DNA of 6,146 nucleotides from Planctomicrobium piriforme. Its GTDB lineage: Bacteria; Planctomycetota; Planctomycetia; Pirellulales; PNKZ01. Position numbers and translations under genes: made by a program. Location of the stretch: positions 1-6,146 of the forward strand of contig CAMCTH010000300.1 in assembly GCA_945877965.1 (NCBI GenBank), read 5' to 3'. How positions within the stretch are numbered: position 1 is the first letter of the stretch; each line of letters starts with the position of its first letter. Of this stretch, positions 1 to 5,586 are shown piece after piece. Below the pieces are notes generated by a model. It did no database searches. It saw only the letters and a list, made by a program, of their open reading frames with translations, and had not been told where the DNA came from.

Positions 1-682
1 TCTTCGCGCCATATGGTTCCAGCGACGGGGTGTTAAGCAGCGTCGCTTGCGAGAGCCACAACTCGATCGTGGTGCTCCCTTTGGCCGAGCGAATGAGCCC
101 GATCGGTACCCCGGTTTCGGCGTAGACCTTTCGTGCGAAGTAAAAGCCGACGGCGCAGAATCGCGAGGCCGTCTGCGGCGTGCACGTCAGCCACTCCCCT
201 GCGACGTCGTCCTGAATCTCATCGGCAAAATGCTCTTGCACGCCGAAGTGTCGAATCAAGGGGAACCGCGCGGCGGCCAGGTCTTGCTTGACCTCCGGCA
301 CGGCGAAGAAGTGGCCGGCCGAAATCGACATGTTCGATTGTCCGCTGCACAACCACACGTCTCCCACGACGACGTCTTTCAACGTGACGGTGTTCTTACC
401 GCGAACGACGAACTCGCGCGACGTATCGTCGGTCCTTCGAGGAGGCAATTCGATGCGCCAGCGTCCGTCGCCGTTCGCCGCGGTGGTGGTCGTCTGTTCG
501 GCAAACGAAACGGTCACGCTCTCACCCGGATCGGCCCAACCCCAAACGGCGATCGGCTTCTCACGCTGGAGAACCATGCCATCGCCGAAGATTTTCGGCA
601 GACGAACGTCCGCGCACGCGGGATCGACCCTGGGTAGAACCAGGAAGAGTACCGCGAACACGCATCCCAGCGGTTTCGACAT
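1..682 (-). CDS. Sialate O-acetylesterase-family secreted esterase (SGNH hydrolase), 3'-truncated by window edge
   Basis: About 227 residues are visible; the C-terminus lies beyond base 1. The start is the ATG at 682-680, six bases after the stop of the upstream gene, with GAGAAG inside that gene's last codons as a likely ribosome site, so the two genes are probably translationally coupled. Residues 1-24 (MSKPLGCVFAVLFLVLPRVD then PACA) form a signal peptide with probable cleavage before DVRLP. Residues 25-105 match the usual N-terminal beta-sandwich of this family (IFGDGMVLQREKPIAVWGWA, then DPGESVTVSF). The nucleophile block CSGQSNM is at residues 112-118; Ser116 in GQSN is the expected catalytic serine. 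A later block, GLIRSAKGSTTIELW, fits the family's oxyanion-region GLI..S.GGT.IE.W. The catalytic Asp/His block (DxxH) would lie outside the window, so catalytic completeness cannot be judged. Family members remove O-acetyl groups from sugars; in planctomycetes the target is more likely an acetylated plant or algal polysaccharide than sialic acid (inference). Likely periplasmic or exported. Confidence 0.93.
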   Translation of the reverse strand, partial: MSKPLGCVFAVLFLVLPRVDPACADVRLPKIFGDGMVLQREKPIAVWGWADPGESVTVSFAEQTTTTAANGDGRWRIELPPRRTDDTSREFVVRGKNTVTLKDVVVGDVWLCSGQSNMSISAGHFFAVPEVKQDLAAARFPLIRHFGVQEHFADEIQDDVAGEWLTCTPQTASRFCAVGFYFARKVYAETGVPIGLIRSAKGSTTIELWLSQATLLNTPSLEPYGAK

Positions 683-688
683 GGCGAC

Positions 689-3607
689 CTACTTCTCACT
701 CGCGGCCGATGGGACGGCATCCGGCTTGCGCCCCTGCTCGGTTGCGTGGCGCAGTTCGGCGGGCCATTCGAATCGGGGCAACTTGTCCCAGTCGACCGAT
801 GCCAAATGGATCGCGTCGGTCCGTTGCCGTGGAGTCGTGTAGCGCCAAGACTGTTCGCCGAACACTTCGGCCACGAGTTGGGCGAGAGCCGGATCGTACT
901 GCTTCAGCGCATCGCGCGTGCGGATTTGGTTGTGCACCTTGTCGGGCGAACGATTGCAATCGAACCACGACTGCACACCCTCGGCCCAATACTCCTGTGG
1001 ATTCGTCAACGCGTAGGCGTTTTTCCAAAGTCCCCGTTCCTTCGCTCGGTCGAATGCCGCACGCAGGCGGGCATCGAACGTCGGATCGGTTTTCGCCAAT
1101 CCGATCTCGTGGATCGTGTGAGCAAACTCGTGGATGAGAATGTTCTCGCCTTGGTACTGATCACCCGATAGCAGCAACAGATTCTCCTCGCCGCAACTCA
1201 CGCTCGGTCGTTCGGTAGTGGCTCCCAACCCGCGAGCCCGACGGTTCCAATAATCTTTCGGCTTCAGATCGGCATGTTCCGGAACGTCGGTCGTGAACTC
1301 TCCGGTCGCCATTACCGTGACGCGGACCTTCGCGTCTACGATGGCTCGCCGCAAATCATCGCGGCCGACGAGCATCCGATCGACGAGGTACGCCGCTTCC
1401 AACAAGGCTTCGGGCGTCACTTGCTTCGAACCGACGATCGCCAAGCCGTCGGCGTCGACATATTGCTGATAGAACGGAACGAGTCCGAGGATTTGGCGAA
1501 TCGTTGCGGGAACTGCGGTAACTTTGCGCAGCTTGGTATCGCTCGCAGGGTGTTTGCCCGAAATCGACCGATGCAGCGTGAAGCGGTCGATCTCTACGCC
1601 GTCGACGTCAATGAATCGCGAGGTGAGCGTCGCCTCGTCGGCCGTGGTCGAAACGTCGATCTGCATCGCGCCGTGCTTGTGGTAGTAACGGACGAGGCTC
1701 CCGTCGACGGGTGATTCGAAGTGACGCAGATTCCCACCGCCTGCGCCGTTGACGACGTAGATCAGACCGTCGCGCTCGATCCGTTCATACTCGTGATCGT
1801 GTCCGTTGAGGATCAAGTCGACGCCGAGCCGCTCGAAATCCCAATCGGCATCGCGAGTGTTGCCATGCTCGCCCGACGAATAGGCCGGATGATGGGCCAC
1901 GACGATCTGAAACGGCAAACGGCTGGCCGTGATCGCCTGGACGAGCCACTCGTATTGCTTCGAGCCGACACGCACGCCGTCGGGCTCGCGGCCGTCGTTA
2001 TCGAGCATGAAAAAATGAAGCGGCCCGTGCGTGAACTCGTAGTAACGTTCGTTGCCGGGGAGTGTGAAGTAATCGAGGTACGCTTGGCAGCGCACCTTGG
2101 GTGCGTCCCAATCGTGGTTGCCGAGAACCGGAAAGAAGCGATTTTCTGCAGCGCCGCGTCCGTAGCGACCGCGATAGTGGCCGATGAAATCGGCGTAGTA
2201 CTTGCCGATGTTCTCGTCGATCGTCGCGGCTTCCCCCTTGGGATAGTTGTTGTCGCCGGTCGTCACCACAAACGCAGGCTTCCAAGAAGCGACTAACTCG
2301 GCCACGGCGGCCTCGTTTGGATTGAGCCGCTTCGGATTGACGACGGCTTCGACCTTGACGTCCGACTTTGATTCCGCCTGCTTTGCCGCCGTCTTCGGTT
2401 TGTAGTCGTCTAAGCCGAAATCGCCGATGACCGCGAACCGGAAATCTCCCTCGGCTATGCCGGGGCTTGCCGCGACCTGGGACGCGGGAGTCGGTCCTAC
2501 GACCGGTGCAGCGGATACCTTCTTCGCCGGAGCCGGGTCCTGGGGCTTCTCAGCCGCTTTCGTGGTTACCGGCTTCGCACCGTTCAGTGGCTTTTCGAAG
2601 AGATACTTCCATTCCCATTCGATGTCTTTGAGCACCTTCGGGTCGCGCTTCACATGAAAGCCGAGCCGCATTCGCTCCTTCGTAATTTCGACGACGAAGA
2701 AGCCTTTTTCCGTTTGGCCCGTGTTGACGACGTCGAGCGGCCGCTCTTCCCCTTCCGGTTTCCACTGTCGCACGCCGGTTCCGGAGTGTCCGTGGAAATA
2801 GGCGAGGAGGTTATACGGTTTGACGGCGTCATAAAACGCTTTCCAGTCGTCGACGACCCACCAGTCGGTATCGAAGCCGCAATGGGCCATGATGATCACG
2901 GGGCGGCCGCTCACGCCGACCGTTGCGGCGAGATCTTCCTGCACAAAGGCAAGGGCATCTTGCGGATCGTGCCACGGCAACGAGTAGCGGACCTTCGCGT
3001 TCTGCTTGTCGGCCGGATAGAGATTCGTCTGGATGAAGTGGACGCCGTTCCAGTCCCACGAGTAATGCAGGCCGTTGGCCGAGACACGGCTGATCCGCTT
3101 CTTGTCCAGTCGGTCGACGTTGCGACGCTTGATCTCAGTCTGCACGCTGACGCGCTGCTTGATGTACTTCTCGGGCGGACCGTCGTGATTGCCCCAGCCT
3201 TCAAAGACCGGGTACTTCAAGAGGCCGTCGCTACCGTCGAGACCGAAATGTTCGCTGAAGAATTTCCATTCGATATCGGTCTGGCCGTTCTTGTCGCCGT
3301 CGTCGATGAGGTCGCCCAGCGCTAGCACGCCGCGCGGCTTGCCGATCGGGCCGCCGCCGAGCTTCTCGGGCCACGGTTGGCCGGGCAGGTCATTCATGCG
3401 CTCGATCGTCAAACGGTTGCGATCGTTGCGTTCCACGTGTTCGATCGCTTCGTAGTGCGAATCGGACGTCGCGAAGAAGGTCAGCACGTCGTCGTCGGCG
3501 CGGACGACGGAGCTGAGGCCGACGAATATCAATCCCGACCAACACAAAAATAACTTGGGTCTATGCATGGGCGTGATTATCGTTCCAAGACAAGGTTCAA
3601 ATGGCAT
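689..3607 (-). CDS. Secreted tandem metallophosphoesterase (second domain purple-acid-phosphatase type) with C-terminal HExxH zincin-like domain
   Basis: 972 residues. A signal peptide ends near residue 37 (LFLCWSGLIFVGLSSVVRA, then DDD). Domain 1 (about 40-325) is a calcineurin-like phosphoesterase: D49-S-H51, G98-D99, G139-N-H-D142, A241-H242 and H272-G-H274. Its last motif reads GHSG rather than GHxH. A Pro/Ala/Lys-rich linker covers about 341-387. Domain 2 (about 388-680) has every purple acid phosphatase block: GDFG 395-398, GDNNY 451-455, GNHD 496-499, VVAH 569-572 and GHDH 602-605, including the diagnostic Tyr455. Residues 399-430 are a polar insert after the first block. Domain 3 (about 690-945) has HEFAH 826-830 followed by QEYWAE 871-876, a gluzincin-like pattern in which Glu872 or Glu876 could be the third zinc ligand. 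This resembles lethal-factor-like zincins, but the family is not certain. The start at 3607 has GGAG eight bases upstream; Met14 (3568) gives a cleaner signal peptide but lacks a good ribosome site. Probable role: extracytoplasmic hydrolysis of phosphate esters; the substrate is unknown. First gene of a two-gene unit with the downstream esterase. Confidence 0.95.
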   Translation of the reverse strand: MPFEPCLGTIITPMHRPKLFLCWSGLIFVGLSSVVRADDDVLTFFATSDSHYEAIEHVERNDRNRLTIERMNDLPGQPWPEKLGGGPIGKPRGVLALGDLIDDGDKNGQTDIEWKFFSEHFGLDGSDGLLKYPVFEGWGNHDGPPEKYIKQRVSVQTEIKRRNVDRLDKKRISRVSANGLHYSWDWNGVHFIQTNLYPADKQNAKVRYSLPWHDPQDALAFVQEDLAATVGVSGRPVIIMAHCGFDTDWWVVDDWKAFYDAVKPYNLLAYFHGHSGTGVRQWKPEGEERPLDVVNTGQTEKGFFVVEITKERMRLGFHVKRDPKVLKDIEWEWKYLFEKPLNGAKPVTTKAAEKPQDPAPAKKVSAAPVVGPTPASQVAASPGIAEGDFRFAVIGDFGLDDYKPKTAAKQAESKSDVKVEAVVNPKRLNPNEAAVAELVASWKPAFVVTTGDNNYPKGEAATIDENIGKYYADFIGHYRGRYGRGAAENRFFPVLGNHDWDAPKVRCQAYLDYFTLPGNERYYEFTHGPLHFFMLDNDGREPDGVRVGSKQYEWLVQAITASRLPFQIVVAHHPAYSSGEHGNTRDADWDFERLGVDLILNGHDHEYERIERDGLIYVVNGAGGGNLRHFESPVDGSLVRYYHKHGAMQIDVSTTADEATLTSRFIDVDGVEIDRFTLHRSISGKHPASDTKLRKVTAVPATIRQILGLVPFYQQYVDADGLAIVGSKQVTPEALLEAAYLVDRMLVGRDDLRRAIVDAKVRVTVMATGEFTTDVPEHADLKPKDYWNRRARGLGATTERPSVSCGEENLLLLSGDQYQGENILIHEFAHTIHEIGLAKTDPTFDARLRAAFDRAKERGLWKNAYALTNPQEYWAEGVQSWFDCNRSPDKVHNQIRTRDALKQYDPALAQLVAEVFGEQSWRYTTPRQRTDAIHLASVDWDKLPRFEWPAELRHATEQGRKPDAVPSAASEK

Positions 3608-3767
3608 CCACCGTACTCCACCATCTTAAATCCGCGTCACGACGATTGATTGACCGTTTGGCTCGTACACTACTACCATTTGCGCACAATTCGACGCTAT
3701 AGAGGCGAACGCCGCGCACATCGGCCCTCTAGTACCGACTTCCGTTGCCGGACTAAAATACGGTTCT
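3608..3767. promoter_or_regulatory. Divergent intergenic region between the hydrolase unit and the AraC-family regulator
   Basis: These 160 bases separate two divergent transcription units and must hold both promoters. GCGCACA occurs twice in the same orientation, at 3682-3688 and 3714-3720, 32 bases apart or about three helical turns. The following bases are similar (ATTCG and TCGG). A short inverted pair TAGAGG/CCTCTA sits at 3700-3705 and 3726-3731. AraC-family proteins commonly bind direct repeats, so these are candidate operator half-sites. No convincing sigma-70 -35/-10 pair could be picked on either strand. Confidence 0.4.
3616..3619 (-). promoter_or_regulatory. Probable ribosome binding site supporting the 3607 start
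   Basis: On the minus strand GGAG lies eight bases before the ATG at 3607-3605. The alternative in-frame ATG at 3568-3566 (Met14) has only a weak GGAA about 15 bases upstream. The signal therefore favours the longer form, even though this gives the signal peptide an unusually long n-region that includes a glutamate. Confidence 0.45.
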
Positions 3768-4496
3768 ATGTCGAATCACGCCGTCCGACAATTTTTTGCA
3801 CAGCTCGCCGAGCCCTTTACCGGCGATGTCTTATTCGACGCAATGGACGACGTGACGTACTTCGTCAAGGACCGACTCGGGCGTTACGTACTCGTGAACA
3901 GTACGCTCGCCCGTCGATGTGGAGTCAAAGACAAGTCGATGCTCTTCGGGCGCACCGCCGCGGAAGTGTTTCCTCATCCTCTCGGGGACGGCTATCTGGC
4001 GCAAGACCTTCAATTGATTGCCACCAGCGAACCGCTACTCAACGAACTAGAGTTGCACACGTATCCGACGGGTGAGCCGGGATGGTGCATGACGACGAAA
4101 CATCCGCTCAAGAACGGCGCCGAAGAATGCATTGGCTTGGTCGGAATTTCGCAAGATCTCTATGCCCCGACCGAAGACTATCGCGACGTCGCCGCAGCCT
4201 TGCATGAAGTTCAAGAGAATCTTGATTCGCCATGGACGGTCGATGCCGTCGCACAGCGTGCGGGCCTCTCTTCCTACCAAATCGATCAGCGTATTCGCGA
4301 AGTCTTTCGGTTAACGACGAATCAACTGATTCTCAAGTTCCGCATGGATCGCGCTACACAACGGTTGCGAGACACTGCGAAACCGATCGCGGAGATTGCC
4401 CTCGAATGCGGCTATTCCGATCAAAGTGCTTTTACCCGTCAGTTCCGTAGGACGATCGGCCTCGCGCCCGGAGATTATCGACGACTGCGTCGGTAA
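3768..4496 (+). CDS. PAS domain-containing AraC-family transcriptional regulator
   Basis: 242 residues, complete. Residues about 20-131 form a single PAS sensor domain, with the recognisable pattern DDVTYFVKDRLGRYVLVNST and a closing IGLVGISQDL strand. Residues about 140-240 form an AraC/XylS DNA-binding domain with two helix-turn-helix units. The first is around WTVDAVAQRAGLSSYQIDQR (156-175) and the second around IAEIALECGYSDQSAFTRQF (207-226), ending in the typical GLAPGDYRR. The PAS domain replaces the cupin sensor of classical AraC proteins, so it is a cytoplasmic one-component regulator whose ligand or cofactor is unknown. No strong Shine-Dalgarno precedes the ATG, and no in-frame upstream start looked better. 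It is divergent from the secreted phosphatase/esterase unit, so control of that unit and of itself is a reasonable inference. A hairpin-like CGACG-ACTG-CGTCG lies at its 3' end (4479-4492) but has no T-run. Confidence 0.95.
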   Translation: MSNHAVRQFFAQLAEPFTGDVLFDAMDDVTYFVKDRLGRYVLVNSTLARRCGVKDKSMLFGRTAAEVFPHPLGDGYLAQDLQLIATSEPLLNELELHTYPTGEPGWCMTTKHPLKNGAEECIGLVGISQDLYAPTEDYRDVAAALHEVQENLDSPWTVDAVAQRAGLSSYQIDQRIREVFRLTTNQLILKFRMDRATQRLRDTAKPIAEIALECGYSDQSAFTRQFRRTIGLAPGDYRRLRR

Positions 4497-4799
4497 TCAT
4501 CGACGTCGCTGAAGGGTAGTAGAAATATGCATCTCGCGGCCGGAGGGACTTACTCCACTTCTCTACCAAGGAATTACGAAATCGGGGCGGCGGCTTTACT
4601 CAAGATGCTCGACCCAATGGCGAAGTCAGCTCTCGCGAGCCTACGAGTTGTGGTTGTATTCAGTCGGCGTCGGCTCGACCCGGACATCGCCAATACGAAA
4701 TCGTGCCGATGTTCAAGAATCCTGCGAAGCCCTTTGCACTTTGGGAAGAAATTGTGCCAAACGGTATTGCTCTCCGCGGAATTCGCTGTGATCGAATAG
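4497..4799 (+). other. Gene-poor stretch with an open but unrecognised frame (4523-4855)
   Basis: No intact recognisable gene is seen. One plus-strand frame stays open for about 110 codons, from after a TAG at 4520 to the TGA at 4853-4855. Its middle reads QYEIVPMFKNPAKPFALWEE, which looks protein-like. The only ATG in the protein-like part is at 4709, leaving 48 codons. The frame runs out of phase into the release-factor relic that follows. It may be a remnant of an unknown gene or chance. No family was recognised. Confidence 0.25.
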
Positions 4800-5081
4800 T
4801 TCAAACCGGATTCAACGGAGCGTCAGGCAACGCAGCGGAGCGGCTCCGGCGCTGAGCATCGCAACAAGACCGAAACGGCTGTCGTGTGGACACACCGCCC
4901 GACCGGCCTGCGAGGTGAGGCGGACGAAAGCCGCAGTCAGGCGGAGAATCTGAAATGGGCCTTGTTTCGCTTGCTGGCCGAAGCCCTTGATCGCATCGTT
5001 TTGTATAAATTCGATCTAGCAGCGACGACAAGCTACGGGTCCACTCGCGATCGAGTTCTAGCAGACTCGCCGAGCAGTTGA
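4800..5081 (+). pseudogene. Decayed class I peptide chain release factor-like gene (RF-1 domain relic)
   Basis: One plus-strand frame, open from just after a TAG at 4797-4799 to the TGA at 5079-5081, reads as the core of the small RF-1-domain proteins related to ArfB/RF-H. RSGSGAEHRNKTETAVV at 4836-4886 corresponds to the family's RSGPGGQHRNK.ETAVV. It is followed by THRPTGLRGEADESRSQAEN (4890-4949) and then ALFRL. The catalytic GGQ is GAE, and Pro, Gly and Gln each differ by changes reachable with one base. At about 4971-4976 the text jumps from ALFRL straight to LAEALD, which in related planctomycete proteins belongs to a C-terminal module some 50 residues later; this suggests an internal deletion. 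DLAATTSYGST then RDRVLADSP fits that module loosely. No ATG, GTG or TTG lies in frame before the GGQ position; the first is the GTG at 4884. Intact relatives release peptides from stalled or special ribosomes. This copy is very unlikely to work. The family call rests on remembered motifs. Confidence 0.72.
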
Positions 5082-5096
5082 TGCCGACGTCGACCT

Positions 5097-5116
5097 GACT
5101 CGAACCTGCGACCTCC
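5097..5116 (-). tRNA. Short tRNA T-arm-like fragment (not a functional tRNA)
   Basis: Read on the minus strand, these 20 bases (GGAGGTCGCAGGTTCGAGTC) look like the variable-loop end and T-loop of a tRNA, with the conserved GGTTCGAnTC. After the loop the expected CCTGC that would close the GCAGG stem is missing and AGGTC follows. No D-arm or anticodon arm is visible in the bases upstream on that strand. It may be a tRNA end left by an integration or deletion, or coincidence inside old coding sequence. Confidence 0.2.
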
Positions 5117-5157
5117 GTATCCAAATTCTTGATTGTTTCGGTGTGTCGCACGGCGCT

Positions 5158-5175
5158 GCCGCGTTAGCACGCGGC
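5158..5175. repeat. Perfect GC-rich stem-loop
   Basis: GCCGCG (5158-5163) and CGCGGC (5170-5175) pair perfectly around the six-base loop TTAGCA. No T-run follows on either strand, so it is not a standard terminator. It resembles the small palindromic units containing GTTAGC or GCTAAC found scattered in planctomycete intergenic DNA (recollection, not verified). Confidence 0.4.
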
Positions 5176-5458
5176 GGATTTCTGCTTGCCATCTCCGCCG
5201 ATGCGACGTTTCGTCGACTTTTAACAACCGTCGATCGCGATGCGAGCCGCCTATTTCCCAACGAACTAAGTCGGTTGTAAGAGCTTTCTACGTTGCGGCA
5301 AGATGCGAACGAATTGGTCACCGATTGTGGCGCTGAGGTGCGGCTCGTGCCGGCGAATGTTGTGCGAACAGTTTTCGCTTTGTCAATCCGGCCGAAAGTG
5401 GTAGCCAATTGCACTCGGGACTGAAATCAGTAGGGTTTGAAGACCGCGATCTTTTATT

Positions 5459-5536
5459 GCCGTCTGTTTGACGGCTAGGTGAGCCATCAGGCTCCCAGCG
5501 CGGAATATCCTCTGCAACAGCACGGACACGCTGTTG
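5459..5536 (+). promoter_or_regulatory. Three consecutive stem-loops upstream of the secreted-protein gene
   Basis: Hairpin 1 is GCCGTC-TGTTT-GACGGC (5459-5475), six perfect pairs. Hairpin 2 is GAGCC-ATCA-GGCTC (5481-5494), five pairs. Hairpin 3 is CAACAGC-ACGGACAC-GCTGTTG (5515-5536), seven pairs. They lie 51-128 bases before the ATG at 5587 and could form a structured leader RNA. They do not match a riboswitch class I could recognise. Hairpin 1 has no trailing T-run on either strand. A six-T run at 5560-5565 follows hairpin 3 only after more than 20 bases, so terminator function is doubtful. Confidence 0.35.
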
Positions 5537-5574
5537 GCTAAGGCACGGAAGTCGATTCATTTTTTCGAAGACCA

Positions 5575-5580
5575 GAGAAG
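5575..5580 (+). promoter_or_regulatory. Weak ribosome binding site
   Basis: GAGAAG lies six bases before the ATG at 5587 and has partial complementarity to the 16S rRNA end. The same hexamer precedes the esterase start in this window. It supports 5587 as the start, which also gives a clean signal peptide. Confidence 0.4.
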
Positions 5581-5586
5581 AACCTG

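Larger units (their letters stand above)
5062..5424 (+). pseudogene. Possible broken reading frame with one internal stop; function unknown
   Basis: After a TAG at 5059-5061 one plus-strand frame runs 72 codons to a TAA at 5278-5280, then continues in the same frame for 47 more codons to a TGA at 5422-5424. The peptide has an ordinary composition, for example LARGGFLLAISADATFRRLL before the stop and LVTDCGAEVRLVPANVVRTV after it. The opposite strand gives a Ser/Arg/Thr-rich frame typical of an antisense shadow. It overlaps the last codons of the release-factor relic in another phase. No family was recognised, and chance openness cannot be excluded. Confidence 0.22.

Noticed and set aside
47..1714. 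Long plus-strand frames across the esterase and phosphatase genes
   Set aside because: They are shadows of the minus-strand genes, whose products have clear family motifs.
3740..3767. Possible -10 box TAAAAT just before the AraC gene
   Set aside because: No matching -35 box lies at a normal distance, and it is so close to the ATG that the leader would be almost absent.
4479..4492. Hairpin CGACG-ACTG-CGTCG at the end of the AraC gene as a terminator
   Set aside because: It lies inside the last codons and no T-run follows.
4574..4804. Minus-strand 76-codon frame
   Set aside because: No recognised motif or ribosome site; it overlaps an equally open plus-strand frame, so it is not supported.
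4833..4854. Hairpin CAGC-GGAG-CGG-CTCC-GGC-GCTG
   Set aside because: It lies on the decayed GGQ coding segment of the release-factor relic, has a bulge and a three-base loop, and is better explained as old coding sequence than as a regulatory structure.
4801..5151. Minus-strand 116-codon frame
   Set aside because: It is antisense to the release-factor relic, is Ser/Arg/Pro-rich and has no recognisable motif.
5058..5414. Minus-strand 118-codon frame
   Set aside because: Its Ser/Arg/Thr/Ala-rich composition is typical of an antisense shadow; the plus-strand reading looks more protein-like.
5318..5560. Minus-strand 80-codon frame starting MNRLPCLSQQ
   Set aside because: Low-quality composition, no ribosome site and no family; it covers the serial hairpins and looks like chance.
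5515..5565. Hairpin 3 plus the TTTTTT at 5560-5565 as a factor-independent terminator
   Set aside because: The T-run is more than 20 bases from the stem, too far for this mechanism.
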